Assembly: GCF_003990185.1 (NCBI RefSeq)
Contig: NZ_RZHF01000006.1
Span: forward strand, 155,027-219,026
Direction: 5' to 3'
DNA from: Vreelandella nanhaiensis
Lineage (GTDB): Bacteria; Pseudomonadota; Gammaproteobacteria; Pseudomonadales; Halomonadaceae
DNA length: 64,000 bases
Shown here: positions 32,927-41,193 of the stretch, in pieces
How the letters are laid out: the number at the start of each line of letters is the position of its first letter
Numbering within the stretch: position 1 is the first letter of the stretch
Program-made: the position numbers and the translations under genes
The notes under the pieces: generated by a model
What the model was told of the DNA's origin: nothing
The model's database searches: none
The model's input: the letters and a program-made list of their open reading frames with translations, nothing else

Positions 32927-34405
32927 GTGAAGCAGCGAACGCCGTCTAGTGAATGGCTCATTGATGCCTTGGCGCTGCGTGTAGATGCCGGAGGAGCAAC
33001 CTCTTTGGTACACCAGCTTTACAGCACGCTGCGCCGCTGGATTCAGCATGGCGAGCTGGCCGCCGGAAGCGATTTACCTTCCTCACGGCACTTGGCTCGC
33101 GGCCTGGGTATTAGCCGTAATACCGTGCTGTCGGCGATGGATCGTCTGTTAGCTGAGGGTTTGGTTGTCTCCCGGCGGGGCGCAGGGATGTACGTGGCCA
33201 ATCTGCCTACCCTACCGGCTCCTGCCAAGCCGCTTTCTGAAGCCGCGTTTAGCTACTCAGCCCGCGGGCAGGCGTTAATTGATCGTTGCGGTACGCTAAG
33301 CCAACACTACCAAGCCTTTGCGCCGGGCGTGCCGGGGCTGGATCTATTTCCCCACGCTCAGTGGCAGCGCCTTTTAAGGCGCCACTATCGCCAGGCCGAT
33401 ACCGCGTGGCTTTCGTATCAAACCGATGGCGGCTTGCCCGCGCTTAAAGAGGCATTGTGCGATTACCTGACGCTTTCCCGCGCGGTGCGCTGTATTCCTG
33501 AGCAGATCGTGATCACCCAAGGTGCGCAGCAGGCATTCGAGCTGGTGGCCCAACTGCTGACCGATAGCGGCGATACAGTATGGATGGAAGAACCTGGCTA
33601 CGGCGGCGCGCAAGCCTGCTTTTTAGCAGCGGGTTTGAATATCGTCCCCGTTCCGGTCGATGAAGAAGGGCTGAACCCTTCACGCTGCCCAGCCAACACA
33701 CCTTCGCCGCGCTTGATCTACGTGACGCCTTCTCACCAATACCCCAGCGGCGTCACCATGCCGGTTCCCCGGCGCCTGGTGTTACTGGAGCATGCGGCAA
33801 GGCACGGCGCCTGGGTAGTTGAGGATGACTACGACAGCGAGTTTCGCTACGACACGCCGCCCACACCGTCGCTTCAGGGCTTATCGGAACAGGCATCCGT
33901 CATCTATATCGGCACATTCAGCAAGGTGCTCTACCCGGGGCTTAGGCTGGGTTATATCGTCCTGCCCGCAACATTGGCGAATACGTTCCGACTGGCCCAC
34001 GCCCGCCTACACCGCGAAGGCAATTACCCGATGCAATCTGCACTGGCGGAGTTTGTTGGCAAAGGTGGGTTTTCACGCCATATCGCCCGGATGCGCATTT
34101 GCTATCGCCAGCGCCAAGCCTGCCTGCGTCGCGCGCTGGCCCCCGCCATTGAGGCTGGGCTGAAACTCTCCTCAGGTCATGCCGGCATACATCTGGTCGC
34201 TGAGCTTGAGAGTGTGAACCAAGAAGCTCAGCTGGTTGGATTGGCCCAACAGGCCAACATTACCCTCTCCCCGCTATCCCGCTACTATCTGGGGCATCCC
34301 CAACGCGCAGGCCTTGTGCTGGGCTATGCGGGAGCGACGGAGGCTGAGCTAATGCGCGCGGGCCGCTGGCTCAGCCACGCATGGCTAAACCTGCAATCTA
34401 CGTGA
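32927..34405 (+). CDS. MocR-family PLP-dependent transcriptional regulator
   Basis: A 492-residue chimera of a GntR winged helix (about residues 25-95, LPSSRHLARGLGISRNTVLS) and a fold-type I aminotransferase domain. The PLP-binding lysine lies in IGTFSKVLYPGLRLGY, and VVEDDYDSEFRY holds the cofactor-facing aspartate. These proteins sense PLP or an amino compound and usually control a divergent gene. The divergent GNAT-rhodanese pair is the natural target; pdxST, the targets of PdxR, are absent. I choose GTG 32927 after GAGGG; the longer frame would begin inside a -10-like sequence. Confidence 0.85.
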   Translation: MKQRTPSSEWLIDALALRVDAGGATSLVHQLYSTLRRWIQHGELAAGSDLPSSRHLARGLGISRNTVLSAMDRLLAEGLVVSRRGAGMYVANLPTLPAPAKPLSEAAFSYSARGQALIDRCGTLSQHYQAFAPGVPGLDLFPHAQWQRLLRRHYRQADTAWLSYQTDGGLPALKEALCDYLTLSRAVRCIPEQIVITQGAQQAFELVAQLLTDSGDTVWMEEPGYGGAQACFLAAGLNIVPVPVDEEGLNPSRCPANTPSPRLIYVTPSHQYPSGVTMPVPRRLVLLEHAARHGAWVVEDDYDSEFRYDTPPTPSLQGLSEQASVIYIGTFSKVLYPGLRLGYIVLPATLANTFRLAHARLHREGNYPMQSALAEFVGKGGFSRHIARMRICYRQRQACLRRALAPAIEAGLKLSSGHAGIHLVAELESVNQEAQLVGLAQQANITLSPLSRYYLGHPQRAGLVLGYAGATEAELMRAGRWLSHAWLNLQST

Positions 34406-34423
34406 ACGAATGAAGGAGCCGCT

Positions 34424-35032
34424 ATGCCGAGCGAATATATTGCCCCCGATGGCCAATCACGCTGCTACTGGTGCGGCGGTGCACCGGAGTTTCTGCCTTA
34501 CCACGATAACGAATGGGGCTTTCCCATTGATAACGACCAGCGCCTGTTCGAAAAGCTTTGCCTGGAGAGCTTCCAGTCGGGCTTAAGCTGGCGGACGATT
34601 CTCAACAAACGTGAAAACTTGCGCGCCGCCTTTCATCACTTCGATTTTCATCAGGTAGCACGTTTTGGTGAGCGCGACGTAGAGCGCCTACTGCAAGACG
34701 CGGGCATTATTCGTCATCGCGGCAAGATCGAAGCGGCGATCAACAATGCACAGCGAGCGCAGGACCTAGTCGCACAGGAAGGTTCGCTGGCCGCCTTTTT
34801 CTGGCGCTTCGAGCCCGCGCCTGATGCGTTAAAAGAGCCGCAGACCCAAACCGTCTCGCCTGAATCCATCGCCCTTTCCAAAGCGTTAAAGAAACGCGGC
34901 TGGAAGTTTATTGGCCCCACCACGGCTTTTGCATTGATGCAGGCGATGGGGCTTCTCAATGACCACTCGTACACCTGCATAACGCGTAAACGCGCAGAGC
35001 AGGCGCGGCAACAGTTCAAGCGCCCGGTATAA
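34424..35032 (+). CDS. tag: DNA-3-methyladenine glycosylase I
   Basis: A 202-residue Tag glycosylase. RCYWCGGAPEFLPYHDNEWG at the N-terminus, SGLSWRTILNKRENLRAAF, and the C-terminal GLLNDHSYTC are the family landmarks, including zinc-ligand cysteine and histidine residues. It excises 3-methyladenine from alkylated DNA. GGAGCC precedes the ATG. It lies 18 bases after the MocR regulator and may share its transcript, which is an odd pairing. Confidence 0.9.
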   Translation: MPSEYIAPDGQSRCYWCGGAPEFLPYHDNEWGFPIDNDQRLFEKLCLESFQSGLSWRTILNKRENLRAAFHHFDFHQVARFGERDVERLLQDAGIIRHRGKIEAAINNAQRAQDLVAQEGSLAAFFWRFEPAPDALKEPQTQTVSPESIALSKALKKRGWKFIGPTTAFALMQAMGLLNDHSYTCITRKRAEQARQQFKRPV

Positions 35033-35138
35033 AAATCAGGAAAGCCACCCATTAACGGCTAACCTACCGGCGCATTTTCTGGAAGCATTCCTGTAGTAGT
35101 GTATCGTTCTTTAAGGCTTACCAATAAATTCAAAGGAA

Positions 35139-35157
35139 AGAGAACAACGCGTTCTCT
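35139..35157. promoter_or_regulatory. inverted repeat upstream of pcs
   Basis: AGAGAAC-N5-GTTCTCT is a perfect 19-base inverted repeat ending 12 bases before the GTG of the phosphatidylcholine synthase gene. It could be a repressor operator or, in mRNA, a hairpin close to the ribosome-binding site. Its exact symmetry is unlikely to be chance, but I know no regulator with this site. Confidence 0.4.
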
Positions 35158-35168
35158 ATGGGGTTAAT

Positions 35169-35894
35169 GTGGCTCAACCGATCTCTTCGCACACAGAATC
35201 CCGCGCTTCAATATGCAAGGCATGGAGCGTGCATATATTGACGGCCAGCGGGGTACTGCTGGGTACCATGGCACTGCTTGCCCTGATCGACAACAACCCG
35301 GTTGCCTGCCTGCTCTGGCTGGGGGCGGCAATGATGGTGGATGGTTTCGATGGCACCCTGGCTCGCAAGTACGAAGTGAAAGCTGTACTGCCCAATTTCG
35401 ATGGCTCAACGCTGGATATGGTCATCGATTATCTTACCTGGGCATTTATTCCTGCCCTTTTCATCTACTACTTCATTGAATTGCCGCCCAATTCTTCATT
35501 GCTTGCAGTGTTCATCATCCTGCTGTCCTCCATGTTCTGCTTCTGCAACACCAATATGAAAAGCCAGGATAATTATTTTGTCGGCTTTCCGGCTGCCTGG
35601 AATATCGTCGCTGCCTATTTCTATATTCTCGATTTTCCGCCCTTACTGACATTTGCCACTATCATCTTTCTGGCTATCCTCACCGTGACGCGCATGAAGT
35701 TTCTTCACCCTTTCCGGGTGCGCTTGTTCATGCCACTCAACATCGCCGTCACGCTAGTGTGGTGTGTTTGCGCGACGTCGCTAATACTCTCAAGCCCCGA
35801 GCACGCCGCCTGGGCACTATGGGGATGGGGGCTTGCATCGGTTTATTTTATCGGTATGTGCCTGTGGCGGACGGCCCAGGAGTGGTTCGATTGA
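35169..35894 (+). CDS. pcs: phosphatidylcholine synthase
   Basis: A 241-residue membrane enzyme with about eight hydrophobic segments. It carries exactly the modified CDP-alcohol phosphotransferase motif of bacterial Pcs: DGx2AR at 61-66, then twelve residues, G79, three residues, D83, three residues, D87. It joins choline to CDP-diacylglycerol to give phosphatidylcholine in the inner membrane. It starts with GTG. Choline is a precursor of the osmolyte betaine in halophiles, so the lipid and osmolyte pools may be connected. Confidence 0.9.
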   Translation: MAQPISSHTESRASICKAWSVHILTASGVLLGTMALLALIDNNPVACLLWLGAAMMVDGFDGTLARKYEVKAVLPNFDGSTLDMVIDYLTWAFIPALFIYYFIELPPNSSLLAVFIILLSSMFCFCNTNMKSQDNYFVGFPAAWNIVAAYFYILDFPPLLTFATIIFLAILTVTRMKFLHPFRVRLFMPLNIAVTLVWCVCATSLILSSPEHAAWALWGWGLASVYFIGMCLWRTAQEWFD

Positions 35895-35928
35895 ACCAGA
35901 CGCCCGGTTGCAACAAGGAGTATGCAAA

Positions 35929-36621
35929 ATGCCACTTACCCCACGTCAGCAGGAGAGATTCAAGGCCCTGGCAGCAGAGATCGAGGGAATCGATGTTGAA
36001 GTCTACGAGCGCTTCGAGCGCGATCCGCTGGAGCCGATCATCGGGCTTGGCAAGCCGAACCTGCGCATCGGCTTTTTCGGGCGCGACCCGGGTCGCGATG
36101 AAGTGCGCCATGGCGAACCCTTTATCGGTGCTGGCGGACAATTGGTCAGAAAGGCGCTTTACGAGCAGCTCTACGGCGAGACGATGCCGGATTTCGAGGC
36201 ATCAAAAGCGGTGGGCGAGCACTTTTTCTGGATCAATACCGTTCCTTACAAGCCTGTTGGCAACAAGGCGTGGTCAATGAAGATCAAGCGCCACTTTCAC
36301 GGCCTGATGAACGAGGTGCTGATCTCACGCTGGGAAGGACGAACGTTGATTACGCTAGGACGCGAAGCCTTCCTGTGGTTCGGGATCAATCGCCCAAAAG
36401 AGGAGCGCGACAGGCTGGAAGCCTTCTGGAAGCAAGAGGATCGCTTTGAAAGTAGCATCGAGGTGACGCTAGAGGATGATCAGGGTGAAGCGCAAACCTT
36501 TACGCTCTATCCGCTGCCGCACCCCTCCCCTCTCAATCAAACCTGGTATGCGCGCTTTCCGGGGCTCTTGAAGCAGCGCCTGGAACAGCTAGATGTTCGT
36601 CAGGACAATCTCACCCTGTGA
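35929..36621 (+). CDS. uracil-DNA glycosylase superfamily protein
   Basis: A 230-residue protein with the motif GRDPGRDE (51-58), corresponding to the GExPGxxE motif 1 of family 4/5-type uracil-DNA glycosylases, and the C-terminal HPSPLNQ (198-204), equal to motif 2. It probably removes uracil or another damaged base from DNA. The catalytic acid position in motif 1 is not standard, so substrate range is unsure. I use ATG 35929 after AAGGAG and drop the 32-codon extension into pcs. Confidence 0.8.
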   Translation: MPLTPRQQERFKALAAEIEGIDVEVYERFERDPLEPIIGLGKPNLRIGFFGRDPGRDEVRHGEPFIGAGGQLVRKALYEQLYGETMPDFEASKAVGEHFFWINTVPYKPVGNKAWSMKIKRHFHGLMNEVLISRWEGRTLITLGREAFLWFGINRPKEERDRLEAFWKQEDRFESSIEVTLEDDQGEAQTFTLYPLPHPSPLNQTWYARFPGLLKQRLEQLDVRQDNLTL

Positions 36622-36690
36622 CGACAACGCAGAGCAGACACGGCAACCGTTTCAGCGACCAGTTTAAGACAATCAATAAAGGGCACCGCC

Positions 36691-37095
36691 ATGAAACCCA
36701 AGATCAGCCTGATTACTCTCGGTGTGCATGACTTAAAGCGTGCCATCCAGTTCTATCGGGATGGCCTGGGGCTACCAGAACATGAGACAGACAGCGACGA
36801 AGTAGCCTTTTTCAAGATGGAAGGCGCCTGGTTATCGCTCTTTCCCAGAACGTCATTGGCTAAGGATATCGGCATTGCCGACGACTCAAAAGGTGGTTTT
36901 AGTGGTATCACGCTGGCCCACAACGTCGCTAGCCAAGACGCTGTTGATCAGGTGCTCGAACAAGCGATTGCCGCAGGCGCCGAGCTGATCAAACCAGCCG
37001 AAAAGGTATTTTGGGGCGGTTATTCCGGTTATTTCCGCGACCCTGAAGGCCACTACTGGGAAGTCGCCTACAACCCCTTTATGGATCTGACGTAA
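36691..37095 (+). CDS. VOC-family (glyoxalase-like) protein
   Basis: A 134-residue protein with paired beta-alpha-beta-beta-beta modules: ISLITLGVHDLKRAIQFYRD GLGLP at the start and GGYSGYFRDPEGHYWEVAYN near the end, the latter holding a conserved metal-ligand glutamate. VOC proteins include glyoxalases, dioxygenases and antibiotic resistance proteins; substrate is unknown. Its 3' end overlaps the convergent MocR gene by 17 bases. Confidence 0.82.
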   Translation: MKPKISLITLGVHDLKRAIQFYRDGLGLPEHETDSDEVAFFKMEGAWLSLFPRTSLAKDIGIADDSKGGFSGITLAHNVASQDAVDQVLEQAIAAGAELIKPAEKVFWGGYSGYFRDPEGHYWEVAYNPFMDLT

Positions 37096-38539
37096 GTCTG
37101 CCCAGGCTCACTTCATGCTCCAACGCCTCGTTCACCATCGCCGTGGCAAGCTCGCCCACGCTGCGCACGGCGTCCTCCAAGGCGGGCGTCAGTGTAAAGG
37201 CGTAGTTCAAACGCAGACATTGGCGAAACTTGCCCGAAGCGGAAAACAGCGAGCCAGGGGCCACGTGGAGTCTCTTTTGTGCCAGCCGCTCATTAAGGCG
37301 CACACAATCCACCGCTGCAGGCAACTCCACCCATAGCAAAAAACTCCCTTGCGGGTAGCTAATCCCCGAGCCTTCAGGGAAATAGCGCTGCACCCAACTG
37401 ATCATGATGTCCCGTTGGCGCTGGTACTGGCGGGCGGCATAGCGAAGATGGCGCTCGTAGTACCCTTTGGCCACGAACTCCGCCACCGCCAGCTGTGGCA
37501 GCGTGGCCGACGCCCCGGTGGAGACGTACTTCATGTGCAGCGCTTGATCACGATAGCGCCCCGGCGCCAGCCAGCCTACCCGCAAGCCTGGCCCCACCGT
37601 TTTGGAAAAGCCGCTGCACAGCAGTACGCGCCCGTCGTCATCAAAGGATTTAATGGTGCGTGGTCTGGGCTGGGCGAACGCTAGGTCGCCGTAGATATCA
37701 TCTTCGATGATCGCGACATCAAAGCGCTGGGCAAGCTGAAACAGCGCCCTCTTACGCGCCTCAGGCATCGTATATCCCAGTGGATTATTGAACGTAGGCG
37801 TCACCTGTATCGCGCGAATGGGCCACTGTTCAAGCGCCAGCTCTAACGCCTCCAGGCTGATACCGGTTTGCGGATCAGTAGGTATTTCCAGCGCCTTGAG
37901 CCCGTTGGCCTTGAGAATCTGCATGGTGCCGTAGAAGCTGGGTGAATCCACCGCCACCACATCGCCGGGCTGGGTGAGCGTGCGCAGCGAGATCGCAAGC
38001 GCCTCCTGACAGCCGGTAGTGACCATGATGTCATCGGGATGGAGTAAACAGCCAGAAGCCACCGCCAGCCGTACCACCTGTTGGCGAAGCTCGGGGCTGC
38101 CGCTCAGCTTATCGTAATTAAAGCCATTGAAATCAATACTGCGATGCAGGCCAGCAAGAATCTTCGACAGCGGTTTTAGCGTTTCATAATCAAGGTTTGG
38201 CACGCCACGACCCAACAAAAGCCGGTCGTCGTCACGCTGTGTGGCGACAAGCTCCAGCACCTGATCCCATTGAGAAATATCCAACGGCCGCTGGGCGGGG
38301 CGAGACACTGACGGCAGTACGTTAGGCACCCGGCTTGGCAGTACGAAATAGCCTGACTTAGGCCGCGACTCGATCAGGGCAGTATCTATTAACTGACGGT
38401 AGGCTTCCTGGGCGGTGGAAATACCGACGTCCATCTCCTCACAAACAGCACGAATAGAAGGAAGGCGGTCACCCACACGATAAATGCCGTGTTCGATGCG
38501 ATCACGCAATACAGCGGCGACCTCCTCATAGCGCGTCAT
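37079..38539 (-). CDS. MocR-family PLP-dependent transcriptional regulator
   Basis: A 486-residue regulator with a GntR winged helix (residues 1-75, YRVGDRLPSIRAVCEEMDVG) and an aminotransferase-like domain with VAIIEDDIYGDLAF and the PLP lysine in LLCSGFSKTVGPGLRVGW. I start at ATG 38539 after GAGGAAG; the longer frame adds 64 residues lying in the promoter region. It is divergent from the DUF1127 and PhzF genes, its likely targets. An in vivo aminotransferase role cannot be excluded. Confidence 0.85.
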   Translation of the reverse strand: MTRYEEVAAVLRDRIEHGIYRVGDRLPSIRAVCEEMDVGISTAQEAYRQLIDTALIESRPKSGYFVLPSRVPNVLPSVSRPAQRPLDISQWDQVLELVATQRDDDRLLLGRGVPNLDYETLKPLSKILAGLHRSIDFNGFNYDKLSGSPELRQQVVRLAVASGCLLHPDDIMVTTGCQEALAISLRTLTQPGDVVAVDSPSFYGTMQILKANGLKALEIPTDPQTGISLEALELALEQWPIRAIQVTPTFNNPLGYTMPEARKRALFQLAQRFDVAIIEDDIYGDLAFAQPRPRTIKSFDDDGRVLLCSGFSKTVGPGLRVGWLAPGRYRDQALHMKYVSTGASATLPQLAVAEFVAKGYYERHLRYAARQYQRQRDIMISWVQRYFPEGSGISYPQGSFLLWVELPAAVDCVRLNERLAQKRLHVAPGSLFSASGKFRQCLRLNYAFTLTPALEDAVRSVGELATAMVNEALEHEVSLGRLTSDP

Positions 38540-38606
38540 GATACTTCCTCTTTCCAAGCAATACAGTTGATCGTTAAAGCAGGCATACACCGGTATAACA
38601 TAGGCC

Positions 38607-38643
38607 ATCTGTATCTTTAAAATACATAACTCTATATCTGTAT
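38607..38643. promoter_or_regulatory. direct repeats between MocR and DUF1127-phzF genes
   Basis: ATCTGTAT occurs twice in the same orientation, at 38607-38614 and 38636-38643, 29 bases apart (start to start). MocR dimers commonly bind widely spaced direct repeats, so these are candidate operator halves. An inverted AAAATACAT lies between them. The site is 53 bases before DUF1127. Confidence 0.5.
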
Positions 38644-38695
38644 TGCAAATAGCGTACTGAGTACCCTGAACAGGCAAACCACTGGAGGAACCACT

Positions 38696-38878
38696 ATGCC
38701 TCGCTTCAGCCTCACTCGGCTTCGCTATCAACTACGTCGCTATCGTGAAGATCGCCGCAGCCGCCGCCAATTGCTAGCACTCGATGACCGGCTACTAAAC
38801 GATATTGGTGTTACTCGTGCACAGGCGCAAAAAGAGAGCCGAAAAGCGTTTTGGAAACGCGCACCTTTAGAGAGATAG
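38696..38878 (+). CDS. DUF1127 small basic protein
   Basis: A 60-residue arginine-rich protein. The C-terminal half LLALDDRLLNDIGVTRAQAQKES is the DUF1127 (YjiS-like) motif. Family members bind RNA or act as post-transcriptional regulators in some alphaproteobacteria. GGAGGAA precedes the ATG. It is followed after 4 bases by the phzF-like gene and is probably co-regulated by the divergent MocR protein. Confidence 0.85.
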   Translation: MPRFSLTRLRYQLRRYREDRRSRRQLLALDDRLLNDIGVTRAQAQKESRKAFWKRAPLER

Positions 38879-38882
38879 TTAA

Positions 38883-39755
38883 ATGAAAACCACAGAATAT
38901 TACCTACTGGATGTATTTACCGATCAACCTTTCTCGGGCAATCAGCTGGCCGTCTTTTTAAATGCTGACGGGCTGCCAGCCGCAACCATGCAATCGATTG
39001 CCCATGAGCTTAATCTTGCCGAGACGGTGTTCTTAAGTGCGCCCATTGAGCCAAACCACTACCCGATGCGGATATTTACACCCACCTCAGAGTTGCCGTT
39101 TGCCGGGCACCCCACGGTCGGTACCGCCCAGCTTCTTGCCAAGCTTGGCTTGGTAAATCGTGAGCAGACGCTGGTGCTCCATCCGCCCGTGGGTGAGCTA
39201 CCCATTCGTTATTCAGGTGAGAAAGCCGCTTTCACCACCGCCCGACCCGCCAGCATTACACCTAGCCCATTGGATCAGAAAGCGGCGGCCGCATTGCTAG
39301 GTCTGCAAAGCCACCAAGTCATCGACAAGCCAGTTATCTCATCCTGTGGGCTGGCTTTCCATCTTATTCAGTTGAGCGACCCAGCGGCCCTAAAAAACAT
39401 ACAAATATCAGCAGCCATATGGGCAGACACCGTTGCTCCGAGCGGTATTGAGCAGATATACCTCTATGTAACGGAGACGTCTGACAGCTCAGAAACAACG
39501 CTTCGCAGCCGTATGTTCTCCAGAGAGCATGGCCTGTGTGAAGATCCTGCCACCGGCAGCGCCGCAGCAGCGTTGACTGGGTACTTGGCCTCGACCCAGA
39601 CAAGCCCCTTATGCTTACAAATCCATCAAGGAGTAGAGATGGGGCGACCCAGTGTTATTTATACTGCGGCCAATGGCGACATCAAGCCTGGTTTTGTTCA
39701 CGTAGGCGGTAACGCGGTGATAGTGGGTAAGGGTGAGTTTTACGTAGAACAGTAG
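38883..39755 (+). CDS. PhzF-family isomerase/epimerase-like protein
   Basis: A 290-residue PhzF-fold protein. Signatures are LLDVFTDQPFSGNQLAVF, LNLAETVFL with the family's catalytic glutamate (E48), PTSELPFAGHPTVGTA and EDPATGSAAAALTGYL. The relatives include PhzF of phenazine synthesis and diaminopimelate-epimerase-like enzymes. No other phenazine genes are nearby, so it is probably a general isomerase of amino-acid-like compounds. It follows DUF1127 by 4 bases. Confidence 0.85.
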   Translation: MKTTEYYLLDVFTDQPFSGNQLAVFLNADGLPAATMQSIAHELNLAETVFLSAPIEPNHYPMRIFTPTSELPFAGHPTVGTAQLLAKLGLVNREQTLVLHPPVGELPIRYSGEKAAFTTARPASITPSPLDQKAAAALLGLQSHQVIDKPVISSCGLAFHLIQLSDPAALKNIQISAAIWADTVAPSGIEQIYLYVTETSDSSETTLRSRMFSREHGLCEDPATGSAAAALTGYLASTQTSPLCLQIHQGVEMGRPSVIYTAANGDIKPGFVHVGGNAVIVGKGEFYVEQ

Positions 39756-39767
39756 CCAATAAGGGCA

Positions 39768-39801
39768 TAAAAAAGAGTGCCTACGGAATCGCAAGCACTC
39801 T
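39768..39801 (-). terminator. terminator of the hsp20 operon
   Basis: Read on the minus strand, AGAGTGC is followed by a 14-base loop and GCACTCT, then a run of T. It lies 22 bases after the stop of the distal Hsp20 gene and has the shape of a Rho-independent terminator. The convergent phzF-like gene ends close by on the other strand. Confidence 0.7.
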
Positions 39802-39823
39802 GCTGTTACTCAGGCGCCAATTT

Positions 39824-40222
39824 TTATGCCGCCTGGACTTCAATACGCCGCGTGCGATGGCTATCCTTTTTGGGCAGCGTTAGCGTCAGCACACCATTGA
39901 CGATAGTGGCGGTAATAGCATCACTGTCCACTTCGTGACTAAGGCTAAAACGCCGTGCGAAACGCTGGCCCCGTACCTCGGCGTGGAGCGCACTTAGCCC
40001 TTCGGTCATATCTAACGCTATCCTTCCTTCCACACTCAGTATGTTGTTGTCGAGCTCTACCTTAAGCGTTTCGTGAGTAACGCCGGGCATATCAGCCACC
40101 AGCTTGAGGGCATTGGATTCCTCAACAATATCCACTGCTGGCAGTAGGGCTTCCTGCTCGCGCTTCTCATCACCACGTGGTTGAAGCGAAGAACGGTTAG
40201 ATGAAAGAACAACGTTATTCAT
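39824..40222 (-). CDS. Hsp20/alpha-crystallin small heat-shock protein
   Basis: A 132-residue small heat-shock protein. The alpha-crystallin domain runs from about residue 35 (KLVADMPGVTHETLKVELDNN) to LTLPKKD, followed by a short tail ending RRIEVQAA with an IxV oligomerisation motif. It holds unfolding proteins for refolding. AAGGAGGA precedes the ATG. It is the second of two tandem paralogues sharing the same last eight residues and nearly the same 3' DNA. Confidence 0.9.
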   Translation of the reverse strand: MNNVVLSSNRSSLQPRGDEKREQEALLPAVDIVEESNALKLVADMPGVTHETLKVELDNNILSVEGRIALDMTEGLSALHAEVRGQRFARRFSLSHEVDSDAITATIVNGVLTLTLPKKDSHRTRRIEVQAA

Positions 40223-40258
40223 GATTTATTCCTCCTTATCAAGGTTAATAAACATGAT

Positions 40259-40720
40259 TTACGCCGCCTGGACTTCAATACGGCGCGGTTTGAGCTCCTC
40301 CCGTTTAGGCAGAACGATCTCGAACACGCCATGCGCATGGCGCGCCTCTGCACGCTCGGCATCCAATCCGTCTGGTAGGGCTATAGACCGTACGAACTCA
40401 CCACTGGCACGTTCGCGGCGAAACACCGGGCGCGAGCTTCCATCCTCATTGCTACCCATTACGGAGTCGCGCTTGCCACGCAAAGTGAGCACATTGTCCT
40501 GGACATCGATGGTCAGATCCGATGGTGCCAAACCCGCAGCAAATACGTATACCCGCACGGTATCGTCGCTACGCGCTACGTTGATCATTGGAAAACTGCC
40601 CCGTGGCACCGCGCGAATATCCATCGCATTGCCGTCGGAAAAAAAGCCGTCCAGCAACTGGCGGAGCCAGTCAAACTGCTGGGCAGAGCCAGTTTCAAAA
40701 CGCTTGAGATCATCGAACAT
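40259..40720 (-). CDS. Hsp20/alpha-crystallin small heat-shock protein
   Basis: A 153-residue small heat-shock protein with a longer N-terminal arm (FDDLKRFETGSAQQFDWLRQ), an alpha-crystallin domain starting near INVARSDDTVRVYVFAAGL, the AxxxxGVL-like AHGVFEIVLP and an RRIEVQAA tail. It resembles IbpA/IbpB-type chaperones. AGGAGGT stands seven bases from the ATG. It is first in the operon, under a sigma-32-like promoter with a leader that can pair with the ribosome-binding site. Confidence 0.9.
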   Translation of the reverse strand: MFDDLKRFETGSAQQFDWLRQLLDGFFSDGNAMDIRAVPRGSFPMINVARSDDTVRVYVFAAGLAPSDLTIDVQDNVLTLRGKRDSVMGSNEDGSSRPVFRRERASGEFVRSIALPDGLDAERAEARHAHGVFEIVLPKREELKPRRIEVQAA

Positions 40721-40727
40721 ATCGAAT

Positions 40728-40788
40728 ACCTCCTACGCTAGGCAGATTATAAGAGGAGGCCGTTACGCCAGAGACGCAGCGCCTCCGC
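40728..40788 (-). promoter_or_regulatory. possible RNA thermometer in the hsp20 leader
   Basis: In the leader RNA (minus strand), CCTCCT at 40759-40754 is complementary to the ribosome-binding AGGAGG at 40734-40729, leaving an 18-base loop. A second upstream GGAGGC (within 40788-40781) can pair instead with the same GCCTCC. The layout allows a closed state hiding the ribosome site and an alternative open state. Small heat-shock genes often use such thermometers, but stability was not computed. Confidence 0.45.
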
Positions 40789-40796
40789 AATTCTCG

Positions 40797-40824
40797 AAAT
40801 AGGAGCATTCAACTGACTTTCAAG
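40797..40824 (-). promoter_or_regulatory. sigma-32-type heat-shock promoter
   Basis: On the minus strand, CTTGAAA at 40824-40818 equals the sigma-32 -35 consensus. CTCCTATTT at 40805-40797 is close to the -10 consensus (CCCCATnT) at suitable spacing. It lies about 77 bases before the first Hsp20 start. Confidence 0.65.
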
Positions 40825-41193
40825 GGCTCGAATAGCAATTTTTTTGTTTTTTTTAACTGCCTTGCTTGACTGATTAATAGTGTGTCAAAGAGCAGTTTGA
40901 GCCGGGTATGTATAGCTTGGTACTAGATTTTTTGAGGGTAAGGAAGCTTGGCGCTAAAGTTGAGCGGTTGGATGGGCAGTCATAGCCGATAATTGACCCA
41001 GGCTTTCAAAATATTATTCAACGTAGGCAAGATACCTCGCTTTCTGACTACCTCGCAGCCTGACACAAGCGCAGCGAGCTAGTCACACAGATGGCGGGCT
41101 TTCAACAGCGTTTTAATCTTTTGGTACGCCCAGCTGTTGGAGCGCTATTTGCCACCGCCAACGATAGCATCAAACTCAGAATAACCGCCGCGG
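40825..41193. other. gene-free stretch between hsp20 promoter and monooxygenase gene
   Basis: This 369-base stretch begins with A/T-rich DNA including a long T-run near 40840-40856. Both flanking genes are on the minus strand. I see no credible reading frame, intact repeat or recognisable RNA. A short plus-strand frame at 41091 has no homologous look. Confidence 0.4.

Noticed and set aside
40825-41193. Search for an insertion-sequence remnant between hsp20 and the ABM gene
   Set aside because: No terminal inverted repeats, target duplication or transposase-like translation could be recognised.
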